This document shows, piece by piece, positions 52,782 to 60,918 of a stretch of DNA of 64,000 bases. A program made the position numbers and the translations under genes. Position 1 is the stretch's first letter. Every line of letters begins with the position of its first letter. Origin of the DNA: PALSA-243 sp036268375 (GTDB lineage: Bacteria > Acidobacteriota > Terriglobia > Bryobacterales > Bryobacteraceae). The stretch lies in the NCBI GenBank assembly GCA_036268375.1, contig DATAUH010000080.1, positions 5,074 to 69,073 on the forward strand, given 5' to 3'. The notes beneath the pieces were generated by a model. The model was not told the DNA's origin, ran no database searches, and worked only from the letters and a program-made list of their open reading frames with translations.

Positions 52782-53840
52782 TCAATCCACCATGCGCGGC
52801 TGCACGAACAGGAAGTGGTCGAAGTAGTAGTGCATCAGCAACACGCTCAACACCACCACAAAATAGCTTTGATCGGTGCTCAGCGGCGTCGTGGCGCGCA
52901 CCATCAGCGTCAGAACCACCGTAATTCCCGTCGCGGCTACGAAACACAGGTAATACGCGCCCATGCCCTTACGCCGTATCAGGCGGCGCATAAATCCATC
53001 TTCGATTTCGCCGCGCTGATCGCGCAGCCGGTTAATCATCCAAAGCAGGAACAGGTACTGGAACGAATGCCAGGTGTTATAGCCCTGAAACAGCACATCC
53101 ATATTCGATCCCATGGGCAGGCAGAACGAAACCACGGTCGTAATCGCAATCAGCAGCGTCTTGGGAACATTGCCGCGGCCTTCGCGAAACTCCGCGGCCG
53201 TCTTCACAATCCATGCGATCAAAAACCCCGCAAAAACCGCTCCCGCCAGCGCCGCCAATGGGTACGGTTTCAGAAATCCGGGGTAGGGAAGCAGCACGCC
53301 GCCGACATGGAATTGCTCCTGCGAGATTTTGTAGATCCCTATCGGATACAATCCCGTCAAAATCAACCCGTAGTCCACCAGTCGCGACCACTTGATCTCC
53401 ATCAACCCGCCGCGCTCTCGATAGCAATCGGTCAGATACATGATTTGATGAAGAACGTGTAACGACGCCCAGGTAAAGAAGAAGGTAATCAGCGCCGTAT
53501 AGTGGGTAATACCCAGATACAGCACGATCGGCGGTAGTAACAGCGCAAAGTAAGTGTAAGCGGGATGCTTGGTGCGGAACCTATTATCTAGAAACGTGTA
53601 ACTGATCGTTGAAAATAGGTGCGGCCCGCCGATCAACAGCGAAACTACGATGTTGATCATGTCGACCGCCTTTTCCTGGGTCATCCATCCCGTCGTTTGC
53701 GCAATCCAGGAGACAAGAAAAGGTAGGGGAACAAGAGCCGAACTGAAAATGATTAGGGTAAGATCCCACTTGCGACTGTAGATCCAACCCGGTTCACGTT
53801 GGGCGACGCTCATCGCAGCAGCAGCCATGCGAAAGATCAT
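52782..53840 (-). CDS. Conserved-looking polytopic membrane protein of unknown function
   Basis: About 352 residues with seven to eight hydrophobic segments (LTLIIFSSALVPLPFLVSWIA, YFALLLPPIVLYLGITHY, YPLAALAGAVFAGFLIAWIV, TLLIAITTVVSFCLPMG, YYLCFVAATGITVVLTLMV, YFVVVLSVLLMHYYFDHFLF). His residues cluster at membrane edges: GPHLFST, ITHYTAL, WASLHVLHQIMY, NTWHSFQY and MHYYFDHFLF. That pattern suggests a metal- or heme-binding membrane enzyme, but I recognise no family. ATG 53840 is used; ATG 53828 and 53813 are alternatives. It is divergent from lpxD. Confidence 0.7.
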   Translation of the reverse strand: MIFRMAAAAMSVAQREPGWIYSRKWDLTLIIFSSALVPLPFLVSWIAQTTGWMTQEKAVDMINIVVSLLIGGPHLFSTISYTFLDNRFRTKHPAYTYFALLLPPIVLYLGITHYTALITFFFTWASLHVLHQIMYLTDCYRERGGLMEIKWSRLVDYGLILTGLYPIGIYKISQEQFHVGGVLLPYPGFLKPYPLAALAGAVFAGFLIAWIVKTAAEFREGRGNVPKTLLIAITTVVSFCLPMGSNMDVLFQGYNTWHSFQYLFLLWMINRLRDQRGEIEDGFMRRLIRRKGMGAYYLCFVAATGITVVLTLMVRATTPLSTDQSYFVVVLSVLLMHYYFDHFLFVQPRMVD

Positions 53841-53972
53841 ACCCCGATGCCGCGCCCACTTCAATTACGTTTGTATTCTCACCTCGAGTTTTATTGGTTT
53901 GCATCTCCACCCACTTGCCGCGCATGTGGAACCGGCTCGCAGCCCTCCCGCGTTACCCTTAATGGTGGCGCC

Positions 53973-54995
53973 ATGACCCTCCGCGAAATCGCCAATTCCC
54001 TCCACTGCCGCCTCGAAGGCGACCCTGCAATCGAAATCCGCGCTGTCTCCTCCATGGAGCGCGCCGGCGCGGGCGATCTCACCTTCCTCGCCAACCCGAA
54101 GTACGCTCACAAGGTCAAGCACACCGAAGCCAGCGCCATTCTCGCCACCGCCGCCGTCCCCGGCATCGCTACTCTCGTCTCGGAAAATCCATATCTCGAT
54201 TTCGCCCGCGCCCTCGCGCTCTTCTATCAGCCTCCGTCGCCCGCGCCCGGCATTCACCCCCTCGCGTCCATCGCTCCAACCGCTACCATCGCTGAAAACT
54301 GCTCCATTGGACCTTTTGCCGTCGTCGGCGAACGCGTCCGCATCGGCCGCAATGCCGTCATTCACCCTCACGTCGTCATCTATGAAGGCGCTGAGATAGG
54401 CGACGATTTCCTCGCCCACTCCCATGCCGCCGTACGCGAATTCTGCCGCATCGGAAATCGCGTTACGTTACAAAACGGCGTCGTCGTCGGAGGCGATGGC
54501 TTCGGCTTCGCCAAGCGCGCCGACCGCTCCCACGAAAAAATCGTCCAGTCCGGCGTCACCATCATAGAAGATGACGTCGAGATCCAAAGTCTGACCTCCG
54601 TCGACCGCGCTACCGTCGGCGAGACCCGCGTCCGCCGTGGCGCCAAAATCGATAGCCTCGTACAGATCGGTCACGCCTGCGTCGTCGGCGAAGACAACAT
54701 CATCTGCGCCCAAACCGGCTTGGCCGGCAGCACCACTCTCGAACGCGACGTGCTCCTCGCCGGCCAGGTAGGCTCCGCCGGTCACCTTACCGTGCACGAA
54801 GGCGCCATCGTATATGCGCAGAGCGGCATCGGCAGCGATGTGCCGGCCAATTCCCGCATCTCCGGCTCGCCCGCCTACGCCGCCAATGAATGGCTGCGCG
54901 TCATCACAGCCCTTCCCAAGTTACCCGACTTACTCAAGACGATTCGCGACTTACAAAAGAAAGTGGAATCACTGGAGAAACATGCCTCAAGCTAA
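53973..54995 (+). CDS. lpxD: UDP-3-O-acylglucosamine N-acyltransferase LpxD
   Basis: A 340-residue lipid A biosynthesis enzyme that adds the N-linked acyl chain to UDP-3-O-acyl-glucosamine. The N-terminal uridine-binding domain (MTLREIANSLHCRLEGDPAIEIRAVSSMERAGAGDLTFL) is followed by a left-handed beta-helix of hexapeptide repeats (IAPTATIAENCSIGPFAVVG). The catalytic His is His234 (SLVQIGHACVVGEDN), and KRADRSHEKIVQSG is typical. It shows an LPS-bearing, Gram-negative envelope. It overlaps the LOG-family gene by 14 bp. Confidence 0.96.
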   Translation: MTLREIANSLHCRLEGDPAIEIRAVSSMERAGAGDLTFLANPKYAHKVKHTEASAILATAAVPGIATLVSENPYLDFARALALFYQPPSPAPGIHPLASIAPTATIAENCSIGPFAVVGERVRIGRNAVIHPHVVIYEGAEIGDDFLAHSHAAVREFCRIGNRVTLQNGVVVGGDGFGFAKRADRSHEKIVQSGVTIIEDDVEIQSLTSVDRATVGETRVRRGAKIDSLVQIGHACVVGEDNIICAQTGLAGSTTLERDVLLAGQVGSAGHLTVHEGAIVYAQSGIGSDVPANSRISGSPAYAANEWLRVITALPKLPDLLKTIRDLQKKVESLEKHASS

Positions 54996-55782
54996 CGTTC
55001 CGAGCGACGGCCGCCATCCGGTCCCTTATCTGAATCCCAAGTTCATGAATGGGCCCGATGGGCGCGCGTTGCGTATCTTATCCGAATACCTCGAGCCTTT
55101 GGCCGTTTACCGCCGCGAGCGCGTCCGCGACACCGTAGTCTTTTTCGGCTCCGCCCGTATTCGCGAAGATGGCCCGCTCGGGCAGTTTTATAAGGATGCC
55201 CGCGAACTCGCGCGTCTTGTCACCGAATGGGCGCAGCAGTTCATCGATGGCTCCTACCGTTTCGTGATCTGCTCCGGCGGCGGCCCCGGCATCATGGAAG
55301 CCGCCAATCGCGGCGCGGCGGACGCCAATGGAAAAACCATCGGCCTCAATATCGGCTTGCCCTTCGAGCAGCTCCCCAACCCCTACATCACTCCCGAGCT
55401 CAGCTTCGAATTCCACTACTTCTTCATGCGCAAGTTCTGGTTCGCCTACCCCGCCAAAGCGCTGGTCGTCTTTCCTGGGGGATTCGGCACCATGGACGAA
55501 ATGTTCGAAATTCTCACTCTCGTCCAAACTCAAAAGCTCGCCAAAAAAATCACCGTGCTGCTCTATGGCTCCCAATATTGGAAAGAGGTTTTGAACTTTG
55601 ACGCGCTCGTGAAGTGGGGCGCCATTTCCAAAGAAGACCTGAACCTTTTCCAATACGCTGACGATCCGGCCTCCGCCTTCGACCTGCTCAAACACGGCCT
55701 TCTCGAATACGCGCAGCCCGAAACCGCCGAAACCCCCGCCATTTCGAAGTCGCGCAACCCGCAAATGCCCGGCGGCGCCTGA
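54982..55782 (+). CDS. LOG-family (TIGR00730-like) Rossmann-fold protein
   Basis: A 266-residue protein with the conserved phosphoribohydrolase motif PGGFGTMDE (residues 165-173) and CSGGGPGIMEAANRGA (97-112). This is the LOG/TIGR00730 type that cleaves nucleoside 5'-monophosphates with an N-glycosidic bond, as in cytokinin activation; many bacterial members act on AMP-like substrates. It starts in the end of lpxD and is 1 bp from the following GNAT gene. Confidence 0.93.
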   Translation: MPQANVPSDGRHPVPYLNPKFMNGPDGRALRILSEYLEPLAVYRRERVRDTVVFFGSARIREDGPLGQFYKDARELARLVTEWAQQFIDGSYRFVICSGGGPGIMEAANRGAADANGKTIGLNIGLPFEQLPNPYITPELSFEFHYFFMRKFWFAYPAKALVVFPGGFGTMDEMFEILTLVQTQKLAKKITVLLYGSQYWKEVLNFDALVKWGAISKEDLNLFQYADDPASAFDLLKHGLLEYAQPETAETPAISKSRNPQMPGGA

Positions 55783-55783
55783 C

Positions 55784-56341
55784 ATGTTCCAGCTCCGCGT
55801 AAACGAAGGCGTCGAACTGCGCCAGTTTGAGTTGGCGGATGCCGAACCCTGTTTCGAATCCGTCGACCGCAACCGCGCTTCTCTTCGCGAGTGGCTGCCC
55901 TGGGTCGATCGCACGCATTCGCCCGCTGACATCCTCGACTTCCTCCGCAAACGCGCTATTCCCCAATATCAAGCCCGCAACGGTCCCAGTTGCGGCATCT
56001 GGGTCGGCGGCCAGTTCGCCGGCTCCCTCGGCTGTCATCCCATCGATTGGCCCAATCGCAGCTGTGCTCTAGGCTACTGGCTGGACGAGCGTTTTCGAGG
56101 CCGCGGTCTCATGACCGGCTGCTGCGCCGCATTCACCGATTACCTGTTTCGCGAATTGAAGCTGCATCGCATCGCCGTGCGCTGCGCCACTGGCAACCAT
56201 CGCAGTTGCGCCATTCCGCAGCGCCTCGGTTTTCGTCAGGAAGGTATCGAGCTGGAGGCCGAGTGGGTCGGTGGCCGCTGGGTCGACCTCCTGAACTGGG
56301 GAATTCTGGAACACGAATGGCGACGGTCGGCATCGCGCTAG
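55784..56341 (+). CDS. GNAT N-acetyltransferase (RimJ/RimL-like)
   Basis: A 185-residue GNAT protein: VELRQFELADAEPCFESVDRNRASLREWLPWVD is the N-terminal signature of RimJ/RimL-like enzymes, GYWLDERFRGRGLMTGCCAAFTDYLF the acetyl-CoA site and LKLHRIAVRCATGNHRSCAIPQRLGFRQEG the conserved C-terminal half. It may acetylate ribosomal or other protein N-termini or small amines. Its TAG stop lies within the left terminal inverted repeat of the element at 56337-56517, so the element may have set the present C-terminus. Confidence 0.9.
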   Translation: MFQLRVNEGVELRQFELADAEPCFESVDRNRASLREWLPWVDRTHSPADILDFLRKRAIPQYQARNGPSCGIWVGGQFAGSLGCHPIDWPNRSCALGYWLDERFRGRGLMTGCCAAFTDYLFRELKLHRIAVRCATGNHRSCAIPQRLGFRQEGIELEAEWVGGRWVDLLNWGILEHEWRRSASR

Positions 56342-56517
56342 CCTGCATTTCTCACACAGGTTCGTCGCGAGGCGCGTGAGAAGGCCGTGGATACGAGGCG
56401 CGCGAAGGTCAGCGCGCGGAGGGCCGCAACGGCTCGAGCACGCTGAACGAGCGCAACGAAGTAGGCACAGCCTTATCGCGCACCGGAGCAGAAGGTGTGT
56501 GAGAAATGCAGGCTAGC
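56337..56517. repeat. 181-bp element with perfect 22-bp terminal inverted repeats
   Basis: The left end (56337-56358, starting GCTAGCCTGCATTTCTCACA) is an exact reverse complement of the right end (56496-56517). Inside, TTCTCAC (56349-56355) can also pair with GTGAGAA (56376-56382), and the right end can pair with a diverged copy around 56472-56483, so each end forms its own hairpin as an alternative. No open reading frame lies inside and no target duplication is evident. It may be a MITE-like or REP-like element that now separates two convergent genes. Confidence 0.8.
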
Positions 56518-56525
56518 CTCTCGAG

Positions 56526-57518
56526 CTATTGGATACGGCGTTTGGCAAACAGGCTCACACCGATCAACCCGGCGCCCATCAGCACCAGCGACATCGGCTC
56601 CGGGGCCGGAGTCGCGGCCGCATTCAAAGTGAGCGGCAGTGCTCCCGTATAGCCGAAGTTATGAAACTCCGTCACGCCGTTGTTGGCGCTGAATGAATTC
56701 GCAATCAACTGCCCATCAAACTGGCCGCTGCCCGCGTTGGTCACCGTGGCATATGGCGCCAGCACTGTTCCTATCACGCTGTACATGCTCAGGCTGGTCG
56801 CCTGGTAATAATTGAAAAGCACATTATCGGCCAGGGATGTCGTGGAATCGCCGTTATAGGAGGAGCCATTGATATTGAAACTCCAGTTCGTCATGGCATC
56901 CGAAGTTCCGCTCACATTGAAAACCGCGTAGGAGCTCGTCGAGCCGAGATTGATATTCACGGTCGTATTTAGCCCAAACATCGACGGATTCACGTTGAAG
57001 TAAGTTACCCCGCTCGACAGTGCATTGCACGTTGTGGTTCCGTACCCGTTCGAGCTGCACGTGCTCGTGGGCGTCTGCTGAGACAAAGTCGCCGACAGCG
57101 AATCCGCCATAGTCTGCATTGACGCGAAGTCTACCGGGTCGGGTGTCGGAGCTTGCGAATAACTGGAGCCGCTCGCCAACGTTAACGAAAAATCGTGGGG
57201 GTCGCCGCCCCCGTAAACATTCCCCTGCGTCACGGCGCCGTTGCTGGCGCGGAGGGTGCCCTGCGCAACCAGCGTGTAGCCCGATGGAAAACTGGAAAGC
57301 GCTTCCCTCAGAAGCGAGTCTGCAACATTCGTCGAACTGATCGTTACTGAGCCGCCGGCCGCGATACCGCCGCCGAAATTCGCATTATCCGAAAAACTGC
57401 CGAAGACGAGAGCGTTGTAAGGAGAAAGAGAAAACGAAACGTTGCCGGCGAACGCGGACGTGGCAATCGCGCCTGCCAGGATCAGTATTTTGCCGATTAA
57501 TCCGAAGGAACTGTACAT
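56526..57518 (-). CDS. PEP-CTERM sorting-domain protein with choice-of-anchor A domain
   Basis: A 330-residue secreted protein with a signal peptide (IGKILILAGAIATSAFAG), a choice-of-anchor A type beta-rich body (YNALVFGSFSDNANFGGGIAAGGSV, TTVNINLGSTSSYAVFNVSG) and a C-terminal PEP-CTERM anchor (PAPEPMSLVLMGAGLIGVSLFAKRR). That anchor is cut by an exosortase (EpsH/Xrt); no exosortase is in this window. Such proteins are surface-associated, often with exopolysaccharide. It is convergent with the GNAT gene across the inverted-repeat element. Confidence 0.9.
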   Translation of the reverse strand: MYSSFGLIGKILILAGAIATSAFAGNVSFSLSPYNALVFGSFSDNANFGGGIAAGGSVTISSTNVADSLLREALSSFPSGYTLVAQGTLRASNGAVTQGNVYGGGDPHDFSLTLASGSSYSQAPTPDPVDFASMQTMADSLSATLSQQTPTSTCSSNGYGTTTCNALSSGVTYFNVNPSMFGLNTTVNINLGSTSSYAVFNVSGTSDAMTNWSFNINGSSYNGDSTTSLADNVLFNYYQATSLSMYSVIGTVLAPYATVTNAGSGQFDGQLIANSFSANNGVTEFHNFGYTGALPLTLNAAATPAPEPMSLVLMGAGLIGVSLFAKRRIQ

Positions 57519-57590
57519 TTATTCTGCCTGAATTAAGTGTATGTAAAATAACATCCATCTCGCCAGAACCGAAAGTTTCATACAAATAGG

Positions 57591-57608
57591 CTAGGTACCA
57601 TTACCTAG
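57591..57608. promoter_or_regulatory. 18-bp inverted repeat in divergent promoter region
   Basis: CTAGGTA and TACCTAG flank a 4-nt CCAT centre. It lies between the divergent PEP-CTERM gene (start 57518) and the large secreted-protein gene (start 57779). The symmetry fits a dimeric regulator; no family can be named. Confidence 0.5.
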
Positions 57609-57667
57609 TCCCCTCTATGTTTCTTTCTTTTACCCCTCAGACGTGCGTATCTTCACCTAAGGCCCTG

Positions 57668-57695
57668 TTGCAACCGTTTTCATCCGTGATATTTT
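57668..57695 (+). promoter_or_regulatory. Candidate promoter for the large secreted protein
   Basis: TTGCAA (57668-57673), a 16-nt spacer and TATTTT (57690-57695) form a moderate sigma-70 match. It would leave a leader of about 75 nt with GGAGG near 57762-57768 before ATG 57779. Confidence 0.35.
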
Positions 57696-57778
57696 CCGGC
57701 GTGGACAATAGACGTGGTCCTATCGCGCGCCCCAGCAGAAAGCGTGTGAGATGCGGATTTAGGGAGGGAACATTTGAA

Positions 57779-60025
57779 ATGAAAAACAAAATCATACAGA
57801 CGCTCGCCTTTGCGCTTTTCGCCGCCGCAGTGGGAAATGCGGCAGCTGTTACCACAACAATGAGCGTGACGAATGCAGTCGCGTCGATAACCAGCAGTCC
57901 GATAGGGGTGAATGGTCCAGTCACCCTCAGTGGCATCGGAACAGGAACTTTCAGTGCGCAAGTTACGGCCGGCGCCTCTACAGTGGGTGGTCCGTTCACC
58001 ATCACTCTGTCCAATGGCAGCACATTTACCGGCACCGTTACCGTCTCGGTAAGCGTCCTCACTGGTAGCGGAACTGGGTCGGCGACGATTACAGGTGGTA
58101 CCGGTCTCTACATCGGCTCCACTGGCTCATTTCCGCAGCTCACTGGGACAGGCTCATTCTCGAGCTCCGGCCTGCTCTTGAACCTTAACGGCAGCGGCAC
58201 CATCGACATCGGCGGCTCAACCGGAACTACCGGAACCACGGGCACGACCGGCACGACCGGCACAACAGGCACAACAGGCAGCACGGGTAGCACCGGCTCA
58301 ACCGGCGCCACCGGAGCCACTGGCACCGGGCCTACGATCACTGGCGTACTCGACGCCGGCAGCTACACGCCCAACATCGCCCAAGGCAGCATCTTCGTCG
58401 TCAAAGGGACCAACCTCAGCGCCAGCGGCTTCGTGCAGTTCGGATTCCCCCTGCCAACGGTCTGCACCTCAGCTCTCTGTTCCGGAGCCTCCAACGGTCA
58501 GATCACCTTCACGCCCGCATCCGGCGGCGCCGGCGCCCAGGCGGATCTGATATATCTTTACAACCAGAGCGGCACCAACCAGCTCGCCGCCATCCTTCCG
58601 TCTACCGTTGCTCCAGGCAACTATAACGTTACGGTCACCAATAACAACGGCGCCGTCAGCGCTCCCTTCCCGGCCACGGTCGTCCAAACCAAGCCCGAAA
58701 TCATCACCCAGGATGGCACCGGCGCTGGATTAGCCGTCGTTCAAAACTACATCTCGCCCACCGAAACCGATGTCAACCGTTTCACCGTCGGCGCCGTGAA
58801 TGGCGTCTCCATCTCGCCCGCGCGCCCAAGTCAGACACTCATCCTGTGGCTCACCGGTCTCGGTCCCATCACCACCGGCGATAACGTAGCCGCCCCGGTG
58901 CTCGACGTCAGCCAAACCTCGAAGGTTCAGGTGATCGTCGGCGGCACGCCGATTACCCCCAGCTTCGCGGGCCGCGCCCCTGGCCTCGCGGGTGAAGACC
59001 AGATCGACTTCGTCTTGCCCGCCGGCGTCACCACTGGTTGCACCGTTCCTCTCCAGGTCTCGGTCAACGGGGTCGTCAGCGCCACTACATTCCTCGCGAT
59101 CGCGCCTGATCAGACCTCCGCCGCGTGCGTCCTTCCCGGCTTCACCACGCAGCAGCTGCAGAACCTGGATAACGGTAGCTCTTACACCATCGGATCCTTC
59201 GACGTCACCCAATTTTCGATCTCCGAAACCATTCCCAGTATCGGTAACGTGAACGCCAAGATCGATGTCGCTGGCGGCGGATTTGTCTCCTATACGGGCT
59301 TCCAGATCGCCGCTTATCAGAACTATCTGCAGCCGTCCAATGCCTGCATTGTCTCCACCTATTCGTCCACCTCGACCAACCCCAGCATTGTCGGTCAGGC
59401 CATCACCAGTAAGTACCTCGACGCGGGCCCAATCACGCTCACAGGCCCAAGCGGCTCCGGCATCACCGGGCTCGCGCTGACGGAAACCAGCAACATTTAT
59501 TCCGTTAACATCGCCACCGAACTCTCCGGTATCAGCGGCATTCCCGGAATGCAAAACAACGGAACTGTCATCGCCGGCAATTACACACTGAAAGGCAACG
59601 GCGGCGCCGATGTCGGGCCGTTTACTGCCTCCATGACGCTCGGGTCTCCGCTCACCATCACCAACGGTCTGCCCTCCACCGTCAATCGCAATACCGACCT
59701 GCGTTTGAACTGGACCGGCGGCAACTCGAACGATCTCGTCATCATCGTCGGCGAATCGTCGAGCTCGGCCGGAAGCGTCTCTGAATTCCTCTGTACCACC
59801 ACTGCGGGGCAGGGCGGGTTCACCGTGCCGGCATCTATTCTGAGCCAGCTCCCGCCGACTCCTTCGTCGGTAACCGGCGTCGCCAGCAGCGTGTTGTTTG
59901 TTGAAACCACCACGCAGCCGGCCAACGGCAACGGCACGTTCACGGCGCCGCTCACCGCGGGCGGAAATGTCAATGGTTTCTTCCTTGGTCTGGTGGGAAC
60001 CGGAGCCAATGTAACTTACAACTAG
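57779..60025 (+). CDS. Large secreted protein with Gly-Thr-Thr/Gly-Ser-Thr repeats and a TIGR03437-like domain
   Basis: A 748-residue protein with a signal peptide (MKNKIIQTLAFALFAAAVGNAAA). Residues about 30-145 are a beta-rich, Thr/Gly-rich domain. About 150-185 holds a run of Gly-Thr-Thr and Gly-Ser-Thr triplets, collagen-like in period. Then VLDAGSYTPNIAQGSIFVVKGTNL opens a TIGR03437-like region common in Solibacter surface proteins, with LILWLTGLGPITTGDNV and QIDFVLPAGVTTGCTVPLQVSVNGV. A further unassigned domain of about 240 residues ends the protein. GGAGG precedes the ATG at a wide 10-15 nt spacing. Confidence 0.85.
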   Translation: MKNKIIQTLAFALFAAAVGNAAAVTTTMSVTNAVASITSSPIGVNGPVTLSGIGTGTFSAQVTAGASTVGGPFTITLSNGSTFTGTVTVSVSVLTGSGTGSATITGGTGLYIGSTGSFPQLTGTGSFSSSGLLLNLNGSGTIDIGGSTGTTGTTGTTGTTGTTGTTGSTGSTGSTGATGATGTGPTITGVLDAGSYTPNIAQGSIFVVKGTNLSASGFVQFGFPLPTVCTSALCSGASNGQITFTPASGGAGAQADLIYLYNQSGTNQLAAILPSTVAPGNYNVTVTNNNGAVSAPFPATVVQTKPEIITQDGTGAGLAVVQNYISPTETDVNRFTVGAVNGVSISPARPSQTLILWLTGLGPITTGDNVAAPVLDVSQTSKVQVIVGGTPITPSFAGRAPGLAGEDQIDFVLPAGVTTGCTVPLQVSVNGVVSATTFLAIAPDQTSAACVLPGFTTQQLQNLDNGSSYTIGSFDVTQFSISETIPSIGNVNAKIDVAGGGFVSYTGFQIAAYQNYLQPSNACIVSTYSSTSTNPSIVGQAITSKYLDAGPITLTGPSGSGITGLALTETSNIYSVNIATELSGISGIPGMQNNGTVIAGNYTLKGNGGADVGPFTASMTLGSPLTITNGLPSTVNRNTDLRLNWTGGNSNDLVIIVGESSSSAGSVSEFLCTTTAGQGGFTVPASILSQLPPTPSSVTGVASSVLFVETTTQPANGNGTFTAPLTAGGNVNGFFLGLVGTGANVTYN

Positions 60026-60060
60026 CCCCGTAACTCAGTCGGAGCCCAGGTCAGGAGGTT

Positions 60061-60066
60061 TACAAT
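60061..60066 (+). promoter_or_regulatory. Candidate -10 box TACAAT before the HEAT-repeat gene
   Basis: TACAAT ends 7 nt before the ATG at 60074, so a transcript would start at about the start codon. AGGAGG (60053-60058) lies upstream of the box and 15 nt from the start, too far for a normal ribosome binding site. Confidence 0.45.
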
Positions 60067-60073
60067 CGGGACG

Positions 60074-60916
60074 ATGCATCGTCCCCTTGGATTCCTCCTG
60101 GCCTTGGCCGCGCTTCCTTCCTTCGCCACAGTTACCGATCAGCAGTGCACCGACCTTCTGAAGCACGCCTTAAGCGCCTCCAACCCTGATACGCGTAAAA
60201 TGGCTGTTGCCGCCCTTAGCCTCGCCGCCTCCAACGCCGCACTCTTCGATCAATTACAGGCCATGCTCCACGACAAGGACGTCGAAGTCCGTCTCGCCGT
60301 CATCGCCGGCCTGCAGGAACTTAAAACCAGGCACGCGATCGAGGCGTTAAAACAAGCCCTCAAAGATCCCGCTCCCGAAGTCAGTTTCGCCGCCGCCAAA
60401 TCCCTCTGGACCCTCAACGACCCCGCCGGCAAGCAGGCGCTTCTGAGCGTCCTGGCGGGCGAAAGCCGCACCTCATCCGGCTTCTTCAGTAAGGAAATGC
60501 GCGACGCCATGCGCATGATGCACACTCCGCGCACTACATTCATCTACGCCGCCCGTCAGGGCGTCGGATTCGCGCCCGTACCCGGCCTCGGTATGGGCAT
60601 CTCATCCATGCAGCAGATTCTCATGGACCCTGGAGTCTCCGGCCGCGCCGCCGCCGCTCTGTTGCTCGAGCGCGACAAGGATCCCGCCACCACCGCCGCC
60701 CTCGAAAACGCGCTCTTCGATAAGGACTGGCGTGTTCGCGCCGCCGCCGTGCACTCTCTCGCCATGCGTAACGACCCCAGGCTCCGCCCCGAGATCGAAC
60801 CCATAATCGAAGACGATAAAGAAGAAGTTCGCCTCCGCGCCGCCGCAGCCCTCTTGCGCCTCTCCGCGGTCCAGGCCAAATTCAAAGCCCGCGCGGCCGC
60901 GGCCAGGAAAGAGTAA
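60074..60916 (+). CDS. HEAT-repeat protein
   Basis: A 280-residue secreted protein (signal MHRPLGFLLALAALPSFA). HEAT-like helices recur: DTRKMAVAALSLAASNAALFDQLQAMLHDKDVEVRLAVIAGLQELKT, APEVSFAAAKSLWTL, DPATTAALENALFDKDWRVRAAAVHSLAM and KEEVRLRAAAALLRLS. A stretch rich in Gly and hydrophobic residues (GVGFAPVPGLGMGISSMQQIL) interrupts the array around residue 170. HEAT arrays are scaffolds for protein binding. The Maf gene follows by 2 nt. Confidence 0.88.
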   Translation: MHRPLGFLLALAALPSFATVTDQQCTDLLKHALSASNPDTRKMAVAALSLAASNAALFDQLQAMLHDKDVEVRLAVIAGLQELKTRHAIEALKQALKDPAPEVSFAAAKSLWTLNDPAGKQALLSVLAGESRTSSGFFSKEMRDAMRMMHTPRTTFIYAARQGVGFAPVPGLGMGISSMQQILMDPGVSGRAAAALLLERDKDPATTAALENALFDKDWRVRAAAVHSLAMRNDPRLRPEIEPIIEDDKEEVRLRAAAALLRLSAVQAKFKARAAAARKE

Positions 60917-60918
60917 CT

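Noticed and set aside
52572..53462. Long open frame (about 296 codons) on the plus strand opposite the membrane-protein gene
   Set aside because: The translation is His/Gln/Arg-rich with no domain, as expected for the complement of a hydrophobic membrane protein gene.
58730..59554. Open frame of 274 codons opposite the large secreted-protein gene
   Set aside because: Gly/Asp/Arg-rich shadow composition and no motif; the plus strand has signal peptide and known domain patterns.
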